Assembly (NCBI RefSeq): GCF_003075095.1
Contig: NZ_QCZF01000015.1
Location: 1-64,000, forward strand
DNA: 64,000 nt
Source of the DNA: Blastococcus litoris
GTDB taxonomy: Bacteria > Actinomycetota > Actinomycetes > Mycobacteriales > Geodermatophilaceae
Direction of reading: 5' to 3'
Below are positions 18,258 through 25,748 of this stretch, piece after piece (the stretch's first letter is position 1; each line of letters begins with the position of its first letter). Position numbers and translations under genes: made by a program. The notes under the pieces were generated by a model. That model searched no databases, was not told the origin of the DNA, and worked only from the letters and a program-made list of their open reading frames with translations.

Positions 18258-19460
18258 ATGGCGCACTACCGGCAGGTGGGGGAGATCCCGCCGAAGCGGC
18301 ACACGCAGTTCCGCCGGCCCGACGGCCGGCTGTACTCCGAGGAGCTCATGGGGGAGGAGGGCTTCTCCTCCGACAGCTCGCTGCTCTACCACCGGGGCGT
18401 CCCGTCCTCGCTGGTCGACGCCCGCCCGTGGGAGCTGCCCGACCAGACGACGACGCCCAACAGCCCGCTGGTGCCCCGGCATCTGCAGCTGCACGACCTG
18501 TTCCCCGGTGAGCAGCACGAGGCGACCGACCCGGTGACCGGCCGGCGGCTGGTGCTGGGCAACGCCGACGTCCGGCTCTCCTACGCCGTGAGCAGCCTGC
18601 CCAGCCCGCTCTACCGCAACGCCGTCGGTGACGAGTGCGTCTTCGTCGAGCGGGGGACGGCGACGGTCGAGACGGTCTTCGGCGCGCTGGACGTCGGCCC
18701 GGGCGACTACGTCGTCCTGCCGCGGGCGACGACGCACCGCTGGCTGCCCACCGGGGACGAGCCGCTGCGCACCTACGCGATCGAAGCGAGCGGCCACATC
18801 GCCCCGCCGAAGCGCTACCTGTCGAGGTACGGCCAGTTCCTGGAGCACGCGCCCTACTGCGAGCGGGACCTGCGGGCACCGGCCGCGCCGCTGCTGGCCG
18901 AGGGCACGGACGTCGAGGTGTTCGTCAAGCACCGCGGCGAGGGGCCGGGCGGGCTGGCCGGCACCGTGCACGTGACGCCGGAGCACCCGTTCGACGTCGT
19001 CGGCTGGGACGGCTGCCTCTACCCGTACGCCTTCAGCGTGCACGACTTCGAGCCGATCACCGGGCGCGTGCACCAGCCGCCGCCGGTGCACCAGGTGTTC
19101 GAGGGGCCGAACTTCGTCGTCTGCAACTTCGTGCCCCGCACGGTCGACTACCACCCGCTGGCCGTGCCGGTGCCCTACTACCACTCCAACGTCGACTCCG
19201 ACGAGATCATGTTCTACGTCGACGGCGACTACGAGGCGCGCAAGGGCTCCGGCATCGGCAAGGGTTCGGTCACCGTGCACCCCGGTGGGCACTCGCACGG
19301 GCCGCAGCCGGCCGCGGTCGAGGCGTCCCTGGGCGCGGAGCGGTTCGACGAGCTCGCCGTCATGGTCGACACCTTCCGGCCGCTCCAGCTCGGCGAGGGC
19401 GGCCGGGCGGTGGACGACGGCCGGTACGCCTGGTCCTGGTCGGGCCGCGGGCCCGCGTGA
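18258..19460 (+). CDS. hmgA: homogentisate 1,2-dioxygenase
   Basis: Opens the homogentisate ring to maleylacetoacetate using Fe(II) and O2. The 400-residue cupin-type protein has the metal region Y-Y-H-S-N-V-D-S-D-E-I-M (H309, E316) and a downstream H-P-G-G-H-S-H-G-P segment (341-349) supplying the remaining histidine. A near-perfect GGAGGAGG lies 6-13 bases before the ATG at 18258; the long upstream extension of this frame is a shadow of aldO and hpd. Its GTGA overlap with fahA indicates coupling. No maleylacetoacetate isomerase gene is present between them, so isomerisation must be encoded elsewhere or be non-enzymatic. Confidence 0.95.
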   Translation: MAHYRQVGEIPPKRHTQFRRPDGRLYSEELMGEEGFSSDSSLLYHRGVPSSLVDARPWELPDQTTTPNSPLVPRHLQLHDLFPGEQHEATDPVTGRRLVLGNADVRLSYAVSSLPSPLYRNAVGDECVFVERGTATVETVFGALDVGPGDYVVLPRATTHRWLPTGDEPLRTYAIEASGHIAPPKRYLSRYGQFLEHAPYCERDLRAPAAPLLAEGTDVEVFVKHRGEGPGGLAGTVHVTPEHPFDVVGWDGCLYPYAFSVHDFEPITGRVHQPPPVHQVFEGPNFVVCNFVPRTVDYHPLAVPVPYYHSNVDSDEIMFYVDGDYEARKGSGIGKGSVTVHPGGHSHGPQPAAVEASLGAERFDELAVMVDTFRPLQLGEGGRAVDDGRYAWSWSGRGPA

Positions 19461-20653
19461 CGTGGGTCGAGCTGCCGGACGGCACGGGATTCGGGATCGA
19501 CAACCTGCCGCTGGGAGTCGTGCTCGGCGGCGGCCGTCCGGGGATCCGGCACGCGGTGCGCATCGGGGACTCGGTCCTCGACCTGCACGGCGTCACCGGG
19601 CTGCCGGTGCACGCGACGCGGACCCTCGACTCCTTCCTGGTCGCCGGCCCCGACGCCTGGCGCGACCTGCGCGAGCAGGTCACCGAGTGGCTCACCGACG
19701 AGCGGCACCGCGCCCGCGTCGAGCCGCACCTGCTCCCGCTGGCCGCGGTGCAGGCGCTGCGACCGATCGGGGTCGCCGACTACGTCGACTTCTACAGCTC
19801 GAGGGCGCACGCCGAGAACGTCGGCCGGCTCTTCCGGCCGGACGGCGACCCGCTGCCGCCGAACTGGCTGCACCTGCCGATCGGGTACCACGGCCGCGCC
19901 GGCACGGTGCAGGTCTCCGGGGCGCCGGTGGTCCGCCCCTGCGGCCAGATCGGCCCGCCCGGTGACGACGGGCTGCCGCCGTTCGGGCCCACGCGCCGGC
20001 TCGACCTGGAGGCCGAGCTCGGCTTCGTCGTCGGTGCGCCGTCCGAGCCGGGGGAGCGGGTGCCGGTCGAGGCCTTCGGCGAGCACGTGTTCGGGGTCTG
20101 CCTGGTCAACGACTGGTCGGCCCGCGACCTGCAGGCGTGGGAGTACCAGCCGCTGGGGCCGTTCCTCGGGAAGTCGTTCGCGACCTCGATGTCGCCCTGG
20201 ATCGTGCCGCTGGCCGCGCTGGAGGCGGCTCGCGTCCCCCCGCCGCCGCGCGACGCCGCGCTGCTGCCCTACCTGCGGGACGACGCGGCGCCCTGGGGGC
20301 TGGACGTCGAGCTCGAGGTGCGGATCAACGGGGAGGTGGTCAGCCGGCCGCCGTTCCGGGACATGTACTGGACGGCCGCCCAGCAGCTGGCGCACCTGAC
20401 GGTCAACGGCGCCCCGGTGCTGGCCGGCGAGCTGTTCGCCTCCGGCACCGTCAGCGGCGCCGCCCGCGAGCAGTGGGGCTCGCTGCTGGAGCTGACCGCG
20501 AACGGCACCCGGCCGCTGCCCCTCGCGGACGGGTCCACCCGCGCCTTCCTGGAGGACGGCGACACCGTCTGCATCACCGCGAGCGCTCCGGGGCCGCACG
20601 GCGCGCGGATCGGCTTCGGCGAGGTGACCGGCCGGGTGCTGCCCGCCCGGTGA
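19457..20653 (+). CDS. fahA: fumarylacetoacetase
   Basis: Hydrolyses fumarylacetoacetate to fumarate and acetoacetate, the last step of tyrosine degradation. The 398-residue protein has the short N-terminal domain of true fumarylacetoacetases followed by the FAH catalytic fold. Segments include D-F-Y-S-S-R-A-H-A-E-N-V-G, P-I-G-Y-H-G-R-A-G-T, the metal-site region L-D-L-E-A-E-L-G-F, and V-N-D-W-S-A-R-D with F-L-G-K-S-F-A-T-S-M-S-P-W. The GTG at 19457 overlaps the hmgA stop by 4 bp. It ends one base before the convergent YciI gene. Confidence 0.95.
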   Translation: MTWVELPDGTGFGIDNLPLGVVLGGGRPGIRHAVRIGDSVLDLHGVTGLPVHATRTLDSFLVAGPDAWRDLREQVTEWLTDERHRARVEPHLLPLAAVQALRPIGVADYVDFYSSRAHAENVGRLFRPDGDPLPPNWLHLPIGYHGRAGTVQVSGAPVVRPCGQIGPPGDDGLPPFGPTRRLDLEAELGFVVGAPSEPGERVPVEAFGEHVFGVCLVNDWSARDLQAWEYQPLGPFLGKSFATSMSPWIVPLAALEAARVPPPPRDAALLPYLRDDAAPWGLDVELEVRINGEVVSRPPFRDMYWTAAQQLAHLTVNGAPVLAGELFASGTVSGAAREQWGSLLELTANGTRPLPLADGSTRAFLEDGDTVCITASAPGPHGARIGFGEVTGRVLPAR

Positions 20654-20938
20654 TCAGCCGACGACGACGTTCCAGGGCCTGATCGTCCAGCCGGTGACCA
20701 GGCCCCGGACGACGTACGGGTCGCGCGCGACGAAGTCCTCGACGACCTCGCGCGGGGCGGTCCACACCAGCAGCGCGCGGTCGTAGGGGTCGGGGAGTGC
20801 GCCGGCGAGCAGCAGCTCCCCGCGCTCGTGGGCCTCCCGCGCGAGGGCGAGGTGCTCGTCGCGCAGCGCGGCCCGGCGCTCCAGGTAGTCGTCGGCCAGC
20901 GCGTACTCGAGCACGAGGTGCATGCCGTCCAGTGTCAT
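20654..20938 (-). CDS. YciI-family protein
   Basis: A 94-residue ferredoxin-like alpha/beta protein. The segments R-R-A-A-L-R-D-E-H-L-A-L-A-R-E-A, L-L-L-A-G-A-L-P-D-P and F-V-A-R-D-P-Y-V-V-R-G-L-V are typical YciI, including the conserved H-x-D-type catalytic/ligand region of the family (here E-H plus D-P-Y). Its function is unknown; some YciI domains act as muconolactone-isomerase-like or hydrolase-like enzymes. The start at 20938 overlaps the MFS gene stop by 4 bp, making it the last gene of a four-gene coupled operon. An internal ATG at 20923 is possible. Confidence 0.85.
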   Translation of the reverse strand: MTLDGMHLVLEYALADDYLERRAALRDEHLALAREAHERGELLLAGALPDPYDRALLVWTAPREVVEDFVARDPYVVRGLVTGWTIRPWNVVVG

Positions 20939-22143
20939 CCGGAACCCGGCCCGCGTCGCGGGAGGACGTGGCCGAGGAGCAGGGAGCCCAGCCCGGCGGC
21001 GACGACGGCGAGCAGGGCGACCCGCAGGCTGAACGCGTCGGCCAGGACGCCGATGAGCGGCGGCGAGAGCAGGAAGCCGATCCGGAGCAGCCAGTTGACC
21101 ACCGCCAGCCCGGTGCCGCGGCGCAGCCCCGGGAGCTCGTCGGCGGCGTGGTAGACCGCCGGGATGAGGGTCGCGACGCCGAGCCCGGCGAGGGCGAAGC
21201 CGATCAGCGTGGTCGCGACCGAGGGGAAGGCCAGCGCCAGGCCCATGCCGGCCGCGATGACCGCTCCACCCACCTGGGCGACCCGGCGCTGCCCGAACCT
21301 GTCGACGACCCGGTCGCCGGTCAGCCGGCCCACGGTCATGGCGCCCTGCAGCGCGACGAACCCGAGCCCGGCCACGGCTGCGCCGGCGGCGAGCTCGGTG
21401 CGCAGGTACAGCGCGGCCCACGAGGCGCCGGCGTCCTCCACGATCGCGCCGCAGACGCCGAGCACGCCCAGCGCCGTCATAGCGAGCACGGCGGTGCGCA
21501 TGCCGGCGCGGGCGGCGGAACCCGTGGGGCGCTCCGGCTCCGGTTCGCGGTCGGCGTCGTCGTCCCCGGGGAGCATCAGCCGGTAGGCGCCCACCGCGAC
21601 GGCGCCGAAGACCACGGTGGAGAACGCGAGGTGCACCTCGAGGGGCACCGCCAGACCGGCCGCCGCCGACCCGAGCAGGCCGCCGCAGACCGCGCCGATG
21701 CTCCAGAAGGCGTGGAAGCCGTTGAGGATCGAGCGCCGGTAGAGCCGCTGCACCCGCAGGCCGTGCGCGTTCTGGGCGACGTCGATGACCGCGTCCAGCG
21801 CCCCGGCGACCAGCAGCGCCCCGGCGAGCGCCGGCCAGTTGGGCGCGAGGGCGATCCCGAACAGCACGACGCCGAGCAGGACCAGGCCCCACGTCGCCAC
21901 CCGGGCCGAGGTGAACCGGCGGATCAGGGCGGCGGAGGACAGCGCGGCCAGCAGGGCGCCCAGGGGCATCGCCGCCAGCGCCGTCCCGAGCGAGGCGTTG
22001 CTCAGGCCGAGGTCGGCCTTGATCTCGGGCAGCCGGGGCACGACGTTGGAGTAGAAGACGGCGTTGAGGAAGAAGCACGCCGCGACGGCGAGGCGGGCAC
22101 GGCGCAGCTCGCGGGTCGGGGCGAGCACCTGGTCGGTCGTCAT
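20935..22143 (-). CDS. MFS transporter
   Basis: A 402-residue major-facilitator protein with 12 predicted helices and a charged central loop (D-D-D-A-D-R-E-P-E-P-E-R near residue 200). The N-terminus A-V-A-A-C-F-F-L-N-A-V-F-Y-S-N-V-V-P-R-L-P-E-I places it with the fucose/YbjJ-like MFS group often annotated as sugar or drug transporters. The ATG overlaps the TetR stop as ATGA and its own stop overlaps YciI, so its expression follows the TetR gene. The substrate is unknown; export under TetR control is the simplest guess. Confidence 0.88.
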   Translation of the reverse strand: MTTDQVLAPTRELRRARLAVAACFFLNAVFYSNVVPRLPEIKADLGLSNASLGTALAAMPLGALLAALSSAALIRRFTSARVATWGLVLLGVVLFGIALAPNWPALAGALLVAGALDAVIDVAQNAHGLRVQRLYRRSILNGFHAFWSIGAVCGGLLGSAAAGLAVPLEVHLAFSTVVFGAVAVGAYRLMLPGDDDADREPEPERPTGSAARAGMRTAVLAMTALGVLGVCGAIVEDAGASWAALYLRTELAAGAAVAGLGFVALQGAMTVGRLTGDRVVDRFGQRRVAQVGGAVIAAGMGLALAFPSVATTLIGFALAGLGVATLIPAVYHAADELPGLRRGTGLAVVNWLLRIGFLLSPPLIGVLADAFSLRVALLAVVAAGLGSLLLGHVLPRRGPGSG

Positions 22144-22703
22144 CGGGCGAACCGGGCCAGCGCGTGCCGGATCTGGTCGGCGTCCATCGGGTCGGTCGAC
22201 AGCGCGCTGTGCAGCACGAGCCCCTCCACGAGCGCGTCGAGCTCCCGCGCGGTCACCGGGTCGAAGTGCCGCTCGAGGCTGCGCCGGCTGCGGCCCATCC
22301 AGTCCTGGGTGACCGCGCGCAGCGCGGGGTTCCTGGCGGCGGCCACGTACAGCTCGACCATCAGCACGAGGTCGCGGGCGGAGTCGAGGAGATCGCCGGT
22401 GAGGTGCTCGACGAGGTAGTCGAGGACGGCGCCGGAGTCCTGCGCGGCCCGCATCCGCTCGTCGAACCGCGGCGCGACGGTGTCGACGTGCACGGTGAAG
22501 GCGGCGGTCAGCAGCTCGTCCAGGGAGGCGAAGTGGTACGTCAGGCTGCCCAGGGGCACGTCGGCGGCGCGGGCGATCGCCCGGTGGGTGGAGCCGGAGA
22601 CGCCCTGCTCGGCGATGACCGCCAGCGCCGCCGCCAGGATCCGGTTGCGCCGCTCCGGGTCGAACCGCCGGGCGCGGCGGACGGGTGCTCCGGCCATCGT
22701 CAC
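22140..22703 (-). CDS. TetR-family transcriptional regulator
   Basis: A 187-residue regulator with an N-terminal TetR HTH (I-A-R-A-A-D-V-P-L-G-S-L-T-Y-H-F) and an all-helical ligand domain with a TetR_C-like end. I chose the GTG at 22703 because it overlaps the acetyltransferase stop as GTGA; an ATG two codons in (22697) would give 185 residues. The downstream 4-bp overlap with the MFS gene suggests control of that transporter and of its own operon. No clear palindrome was found in the 62-bp promoter gap before the acetyltransferase gene. Confidence 0.9.
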   Translation of the reverse strand: MTMAGAPVRRARRFDPERRNRILAAALAVIAEQGVSGSTHRAIARAADVPLGSLTYHFASLDELLTAAFTVHVDTVAPRFDERMRAAQDSGAVLDYLVEHLTGDLLDSARDLVLMVELYVAAARNPALRAVTQDWMGRSRRSLERHFDPVTARELDALVEGLVLHSALSTDPMDADQIRHALARFAR

Positions 22704-23275
22704 GCCTCGCCGTCCAGGGACCTGACCACGCGGGCGGGGTTGCCGACGGCCACGACGTCCGCCGGCAGGTCGCGGGTGACCACGGCGCCGGCGCCGACGA
22801 CGGTGTTCGCGCCGATGGTCACCCCCGGCAGCACGATCACGCCCCCGCCCAGCCAGACGTTGTCGCCGATCACGATGGGTGCGGCGGCCTCCCACTTCTG
22901 CCGCCGCGGCTCCGGGGCGAGCGGGTGCGTCGGCGTCAGCAGCTGGACGTTGGGCCCGATCTGGACGTCGTCCCCGATGGTGATCGCGGCGACGTCGAGG
23001 GCGACCAGCCCGAAGTTCGCGAAGCAGCGGGCGCCGATCCGGATGTGGGAGCCGTAGTCGACGGAGAAGGGCGGCCGGATCTCGGTGCCCTCGCCGACGG
23101 CGCCGAGGAGCTGCTCCAGCAGCTGCCGCCGGAGCGGGCCCTGGCGCACGGACGTCGCGTTGTAGGCGGCCACCAGGTCCAGCGCGGCGGCGCTGCGCTC
23201 GGCCAGCTCGGGATCGTCGGCGATGTACAGGGCACCGGCGAGCATCCGCTCGCGCATGCTCCGGGGGTCGTCCAC
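22700..23275 (-). CDS. sugar O-acetyltransferase (maltose/galactoside acetyltransferase family)
   Basis: Left-handed beta-helix acetyl-CoA-dependent acetyltransferase of about 191 residues. It has the N-terminal mac domain (M-R-E-R-M-L-A-G-A-L-Y) and hexapeptide repeats including I-R-I-G-A-R-C-F-A-N-F, I-G-D-D-V-Q-I-G-P-N-V and V-T-I-G-A-N-T-V-V-G-A-G-A-V-V. The catalytic His segment T-P-T-H-P-L is present. I chose the GTG at 23275, 19 bp upstream of an internal ATG (23256); a frame open to 23314 lacks a ribosome site. It is the first gene of the operon with TetR, MFS and YciI. Confidence 0.9.
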   Translation of the reverse strand: MDDPRSMRERMLAGALYIADDPELAERSAAALDLVAAYNATSVRQGPLRRQLLEQLLGAVGEGTEIRPPFSVDYGSHIRIGARCFANFGLVALDVAAITIGDDVQIGPNVQLLTPTHPLAPEPRRQKWEAAAPIVIGDNVWLGGGVIVLPGVTIGANTVVGAGAVVTRDLPADVVAVGNPARVVRSLDGEA

Positions 23276-23337
23276 GGCGCGACCGTACAGGACGATAGGA
23301 ACGGGCGTACACATCGGCGTCGGGCAGGATCGCGGGC

Positions 23338-23778
23338 ATGCCCCGGCTGCTCGTCGTCCACCACACGCCCTCGCCCAACCTGCAGACGGTCCTGGAGGCG
23401 GTGCGCGAGGGCGCGGCCATGGTCGAGGAGGTCGATCTCGTCGTGCGGCCGGCCCTCTCGGCCGGCGCCGCCGACCTGCTGGAGGCCGACGGCGTCCTGC
23501 TGGGGACGCCGGCCAACATCGGCTACATGTCCGGTGCGCTCAAGCACTTCTTCGACACCGTCTACTACCCGTGCCTCGACGCGACCGTCGGCCTGCCGTA
23601 CGGGGTCTACGTCCACGGAGGCGACGACACGGCCGGAGCCCTGACCGCGATCCAGAAGATCACCGGCGCCCTCCGCTGGCGGCAGGTCGCCGCGCCGCTG
23701 AGCCTGACCGGCCCGCCGTCCCCGGCCGACCTCGAGGCCGTCCGGGAGCTGGCCGCCACGGTCGCGGTCGGGCTCTAG
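23338..23778 (+). CDS. flavodoxin-like NAD(P)H-dependent oxidoreductase
   Basis: A 146-residue small flavoprotein. The P-loop-like FMN phosphate segment H-H-T-P-S-P-N-L-Q-T at residues 8-17 and the region G-T-P-A-N-I-G-Y-M-S-G-A-L-K-H-F-F-D are those of the flavodoxin_2/FMN_red group (WrbA-like proteins). A redox role with a quinone or other small molecule is likely but unspecified. It is divergent from the acetyltransferase gene with a 62-bp gap and convergent with the DUF1330-like gene. Confidence 0.85.
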   Translation: MPRLLVVHHTPSPNLQTVLEAVREGAAMVEEVDLVVRPALSAGAADLLEADGVLLGTPANIGYMSGALKHFFDTVYYPCLDATVGLPYGVYVHGGDDTAGALTAIQKITGALRWRQVAAPLSLTGPPSPADLEAVRELAATVAVGL

Positions 23779-23796
23779 CTGTCACTGCATCCAGCC

Positions 23797-24159
23797 TCAC
23801 CAGGCGGTGGTCGCCTGGAGCACCGCCTCGGTCAGGGCGCGGGTGCGCAGCTCGGTGACCTGCTGGTACTCCGGGTCGGCCACCATCCGGCTGAAGGCCT
23901 CCCGAGACGGGTAGCGGACGAGGAGGACGGCGTCCCAGGCCTGCCCCTCCTCGGCGACGAGGGGCGTCGACCCCGAACCGGCGTAGAGCACCTCGCCGCC
24001 GTACCGCGGGAGGAAGGTGCTGCTCAGCGCCTCGGCGTACTGCGCGTACAGCTCCCGCCCGCCCTCGGCGTACCGGAGCAGGTTGAGCATCACGACCGGT
24101 CCGCCGGGGTCGTCCTGCAGGTAGCGCTTGAGATCGGCACCGCGCGGGTCGACAGCCAC
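23797..24159 (-). CDS. DUF1330-like dimeric alpha-beta barrel protein
   Basis: A 120-residue protein with the segments G-P-V-V-M-L-N-L-L-R-Y, Y-A-Q-Y-A-E-A-L and W-D-A-V-L-L-V-R-Y-P-S-R-E-A-F, characteristic of DUF1330/EthD-like ferredoxin folds. Its function is unknown. The GTG at 24159 gives the expected N-terminus. It is divergent from the conserved hypothetical gene that begins at 24216. There is no operon partner. Confidence 0.8.
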   Translation of the reverse strand: MAVDPRGADLKRYLQDDPGGPVVMLNLLRYAEGGRELYAQYAEALSSTFLPRYGGEVLYAGSGSTPLVAEEGQAWDAVLLVRYPSREAFSRMVADPEYQQVTELRTRALTEAVLQATTAW

Positions 24160-24215
24160 GGGACGACGCTAGCCGGTGGGAGGAAACCGGTTGACCGGTG
24201 CCCGACGCTGGACCG

Positions 24216-24704
24216 GTGCGACTGACCTTCACCCGCATGGCCGACCGGCGACCCGTCGAGTCGACGGTGGAGCGCGACGACGGCGTCGTCTTCGCCATCC
24301 GCGGCGCCGGCGGCGGTGCCGACCTGCCGCACGACCTCGTGCACGCGCTCGTCGAGGCGGAGCTGGGGATCAGCGACGGCATCTGGGGATGCGTCGCCGA
24401 CGGCGTGGTGTGGAACAGCATGCGCCACGTATCGGGCCGGCAGCCGCCGCACGCGGCCGAGCGGTCGGCGCGCCTGAAGAAGGAGCGGGCAGCGGCGATC
24501 CAGCGCGCCGAGGGGGTGGCCGACCTGGTGTCCCGCCTGGCGCGCGGCGCCGAGGTGCTGCCGGGCGAGGCGGCGTCCGGGCTGCCGGCGGCGCGGCTGG
24601 AGGCGGCGGCCGGGGCGCTGCGCGCGGCCGGCGCCCGGTGGGCCGCGCTGCGGCCCGGCGCCACGGAGACGGTCGTCTGGACCCCGGTGCGCCGGCGCAG
24701 GTGA
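24216..24704 (+). CDS. conserved hypothetical protein
   Basis: A 162-residue hydrophilic protein without membrane segments or a signal peptide. I do not recognise a named domain. The order of features (a basic N-terminus, V-E-R-D-D-G-V-V-F, L-P-H-D-L-V-H-A-L-V-E-A-E-L, G-I-W-G-C-V-A-D-G-V-V and a long alanine-rich helix) recalls a family of actinobacterial hypothetical proteins of similar size. The H-D-x2-H motif (L-P-H-D-L-V-H) could be a metal or catalytic site. I chose the GTG at 24216, although GTG 24198 in the same frame would add six residues. It lies upstream of the patatin-like gene in the same direction with a 62-bp gap. Confidence 0.7.
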   Translation: MRLTFTRMADRRPVESTVERDDGVVFAIRGAGGGADLPHDLVHALVEAELGISDGIWGCVADGVVWNSMRHVSGRQPPHAAERSARLKKERAAAIQRAEGVADLVSRLARGAEVLPGEAASGLPAARLEAAAGALRAAGARWAALRPGATETVVWTPVRRRR

Positions 24705-24766
24705 TCTCCACCTCCTCGTCCCGGGCCTGACCTGCCCGGATCGCGGGCCCGTGGCACGCTCGATCC

Positions 24767-25744
24767 GTGACACGGGTGGGGCTGGTGCTCGGCGGCGGGG
24801 GAGTGGTCGGCCAGGCCTACCACTCGGGCGTGCTGGCGGTCCTGCAGAACGACTTCGGCTTCGACGCCCGCACCGCGGACGTCATCGTCGGCACGTCGGC
24901 CGGGTCGATCACCGGCACCCTGCTGCGGCTCGGCGTCTCGGCCGAGGACCTGGCCGCCTGGACGGTGAAGGCGCCGCTGTCCGGGGACGACGACGTCCTC
25001 CGGCAGATGGCCGAGGCGACGCTGCCCGAGCTGGCGCCCTTCCGGCCGCTGCAGCTGCTCCGCCGCCCGATGCGCCTGCCCGGCAGGCACATGGTCGCGC
25101 GCGCCCTCTCTCGGCCGCTGCAGTTCCGGCCGATGGCCGCCGGGCTGTCGCTGCTGGCGCCCGGGCGGCACGACATCCTCGAGCAGCTGTCCGCGCTGCG
25201 GGAGCTCGAGCGGCCCGAGTGGCCGGAGCCCGACCTGTGGATCTGCGCGGTGCGCCGCCGCGACGGGCGGCGGGTCGTCTTCGGTCGCCCCGGGTCACCG
25301 CCGGCGCCCATCCACCTCGCCATCGGGGCGTCCTGCGCGGTGCCCGGCTACTTCGCCCCGGTGCAGATCGGCCGGCACAGCTACCTCGACGGCGGCGTCC
25401 ACTCGCCGACCAACGCCGCCGTCCTGCGGGGCCAGGGGCTCGACGTCGTGGTCGTCGTGGCGCCCATGAGCGGCCCTGCGGGCTGGCGACCCGGCGTCTT
25501 CCCGTCGGTGCGCCGGTACTCCGACCGGCTGCTGCGGCAGGAGGTGCGGGCGCTGGAGGCCGAGGGGATCAGGACCGTCGTCTTCACGCCCAGCCACGGC
25601 GAGCAGCAGGTGATGGGTACCGACATGATGTCTCGCGAGCGGCTGGACGAGGTCATCGCGCAGTCGTTCCTCACCGCCGGCGCCCACGCCGGGACCTCGG
25701 AGGTCGCCTCGCTGCTCCGCTCGATCGCGGGTCGCAGCGCCTGA
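24767..25744 (+). CDS. patatin-like phospholipase/acylhydrolase
   Basis: A 325-residue serine acyl hydrolase. It shows the patatin oxyanion loop L-V-L-G-G-G-G-V-V-G, the nucleophile elbow G-T-S-A-G (Ser near residue 46) and the catalytic-dyad aspartate in Y-L-D-G-G-V (near 207). It has no signal peptide, so it is cytoplasmic or membrane-associated. The substrate is probably phospholipid or another acyl lipid. The stop lies 4 bp from the convergent mqo stop. Confidence 0.92.
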   Translation: MTRVGLVLGGGGVVGQAYHSGVLAVLQNDFGFDARTADVIVGTSAGSITGTLLRLGVSAEDLAAWTVKAPLSGDDDVLRQMAEATLPELAPFRPLQLLRRPMRLPGRHMVARALSRPLQFRPMAAGLSLLAPGRHDILEQLSALRELERPEWPEPDLWICAVRRRDGRRVVFGRPGSPPAPIHLAIGASCAVPGYFAPVQIGRHSYLDGGVHSPTNAAVLRGQGLDVVVVVAPMSGPAGWRPGVFPSVRRYSDRLLRQEVRALEAEGIRTVVFTPSHGEQQVMGTDMMSRERLDEVIAQSFLTAGAHAGTSEVASLLRSIAGRSA

Positions 25745-25748
25745 GGCG

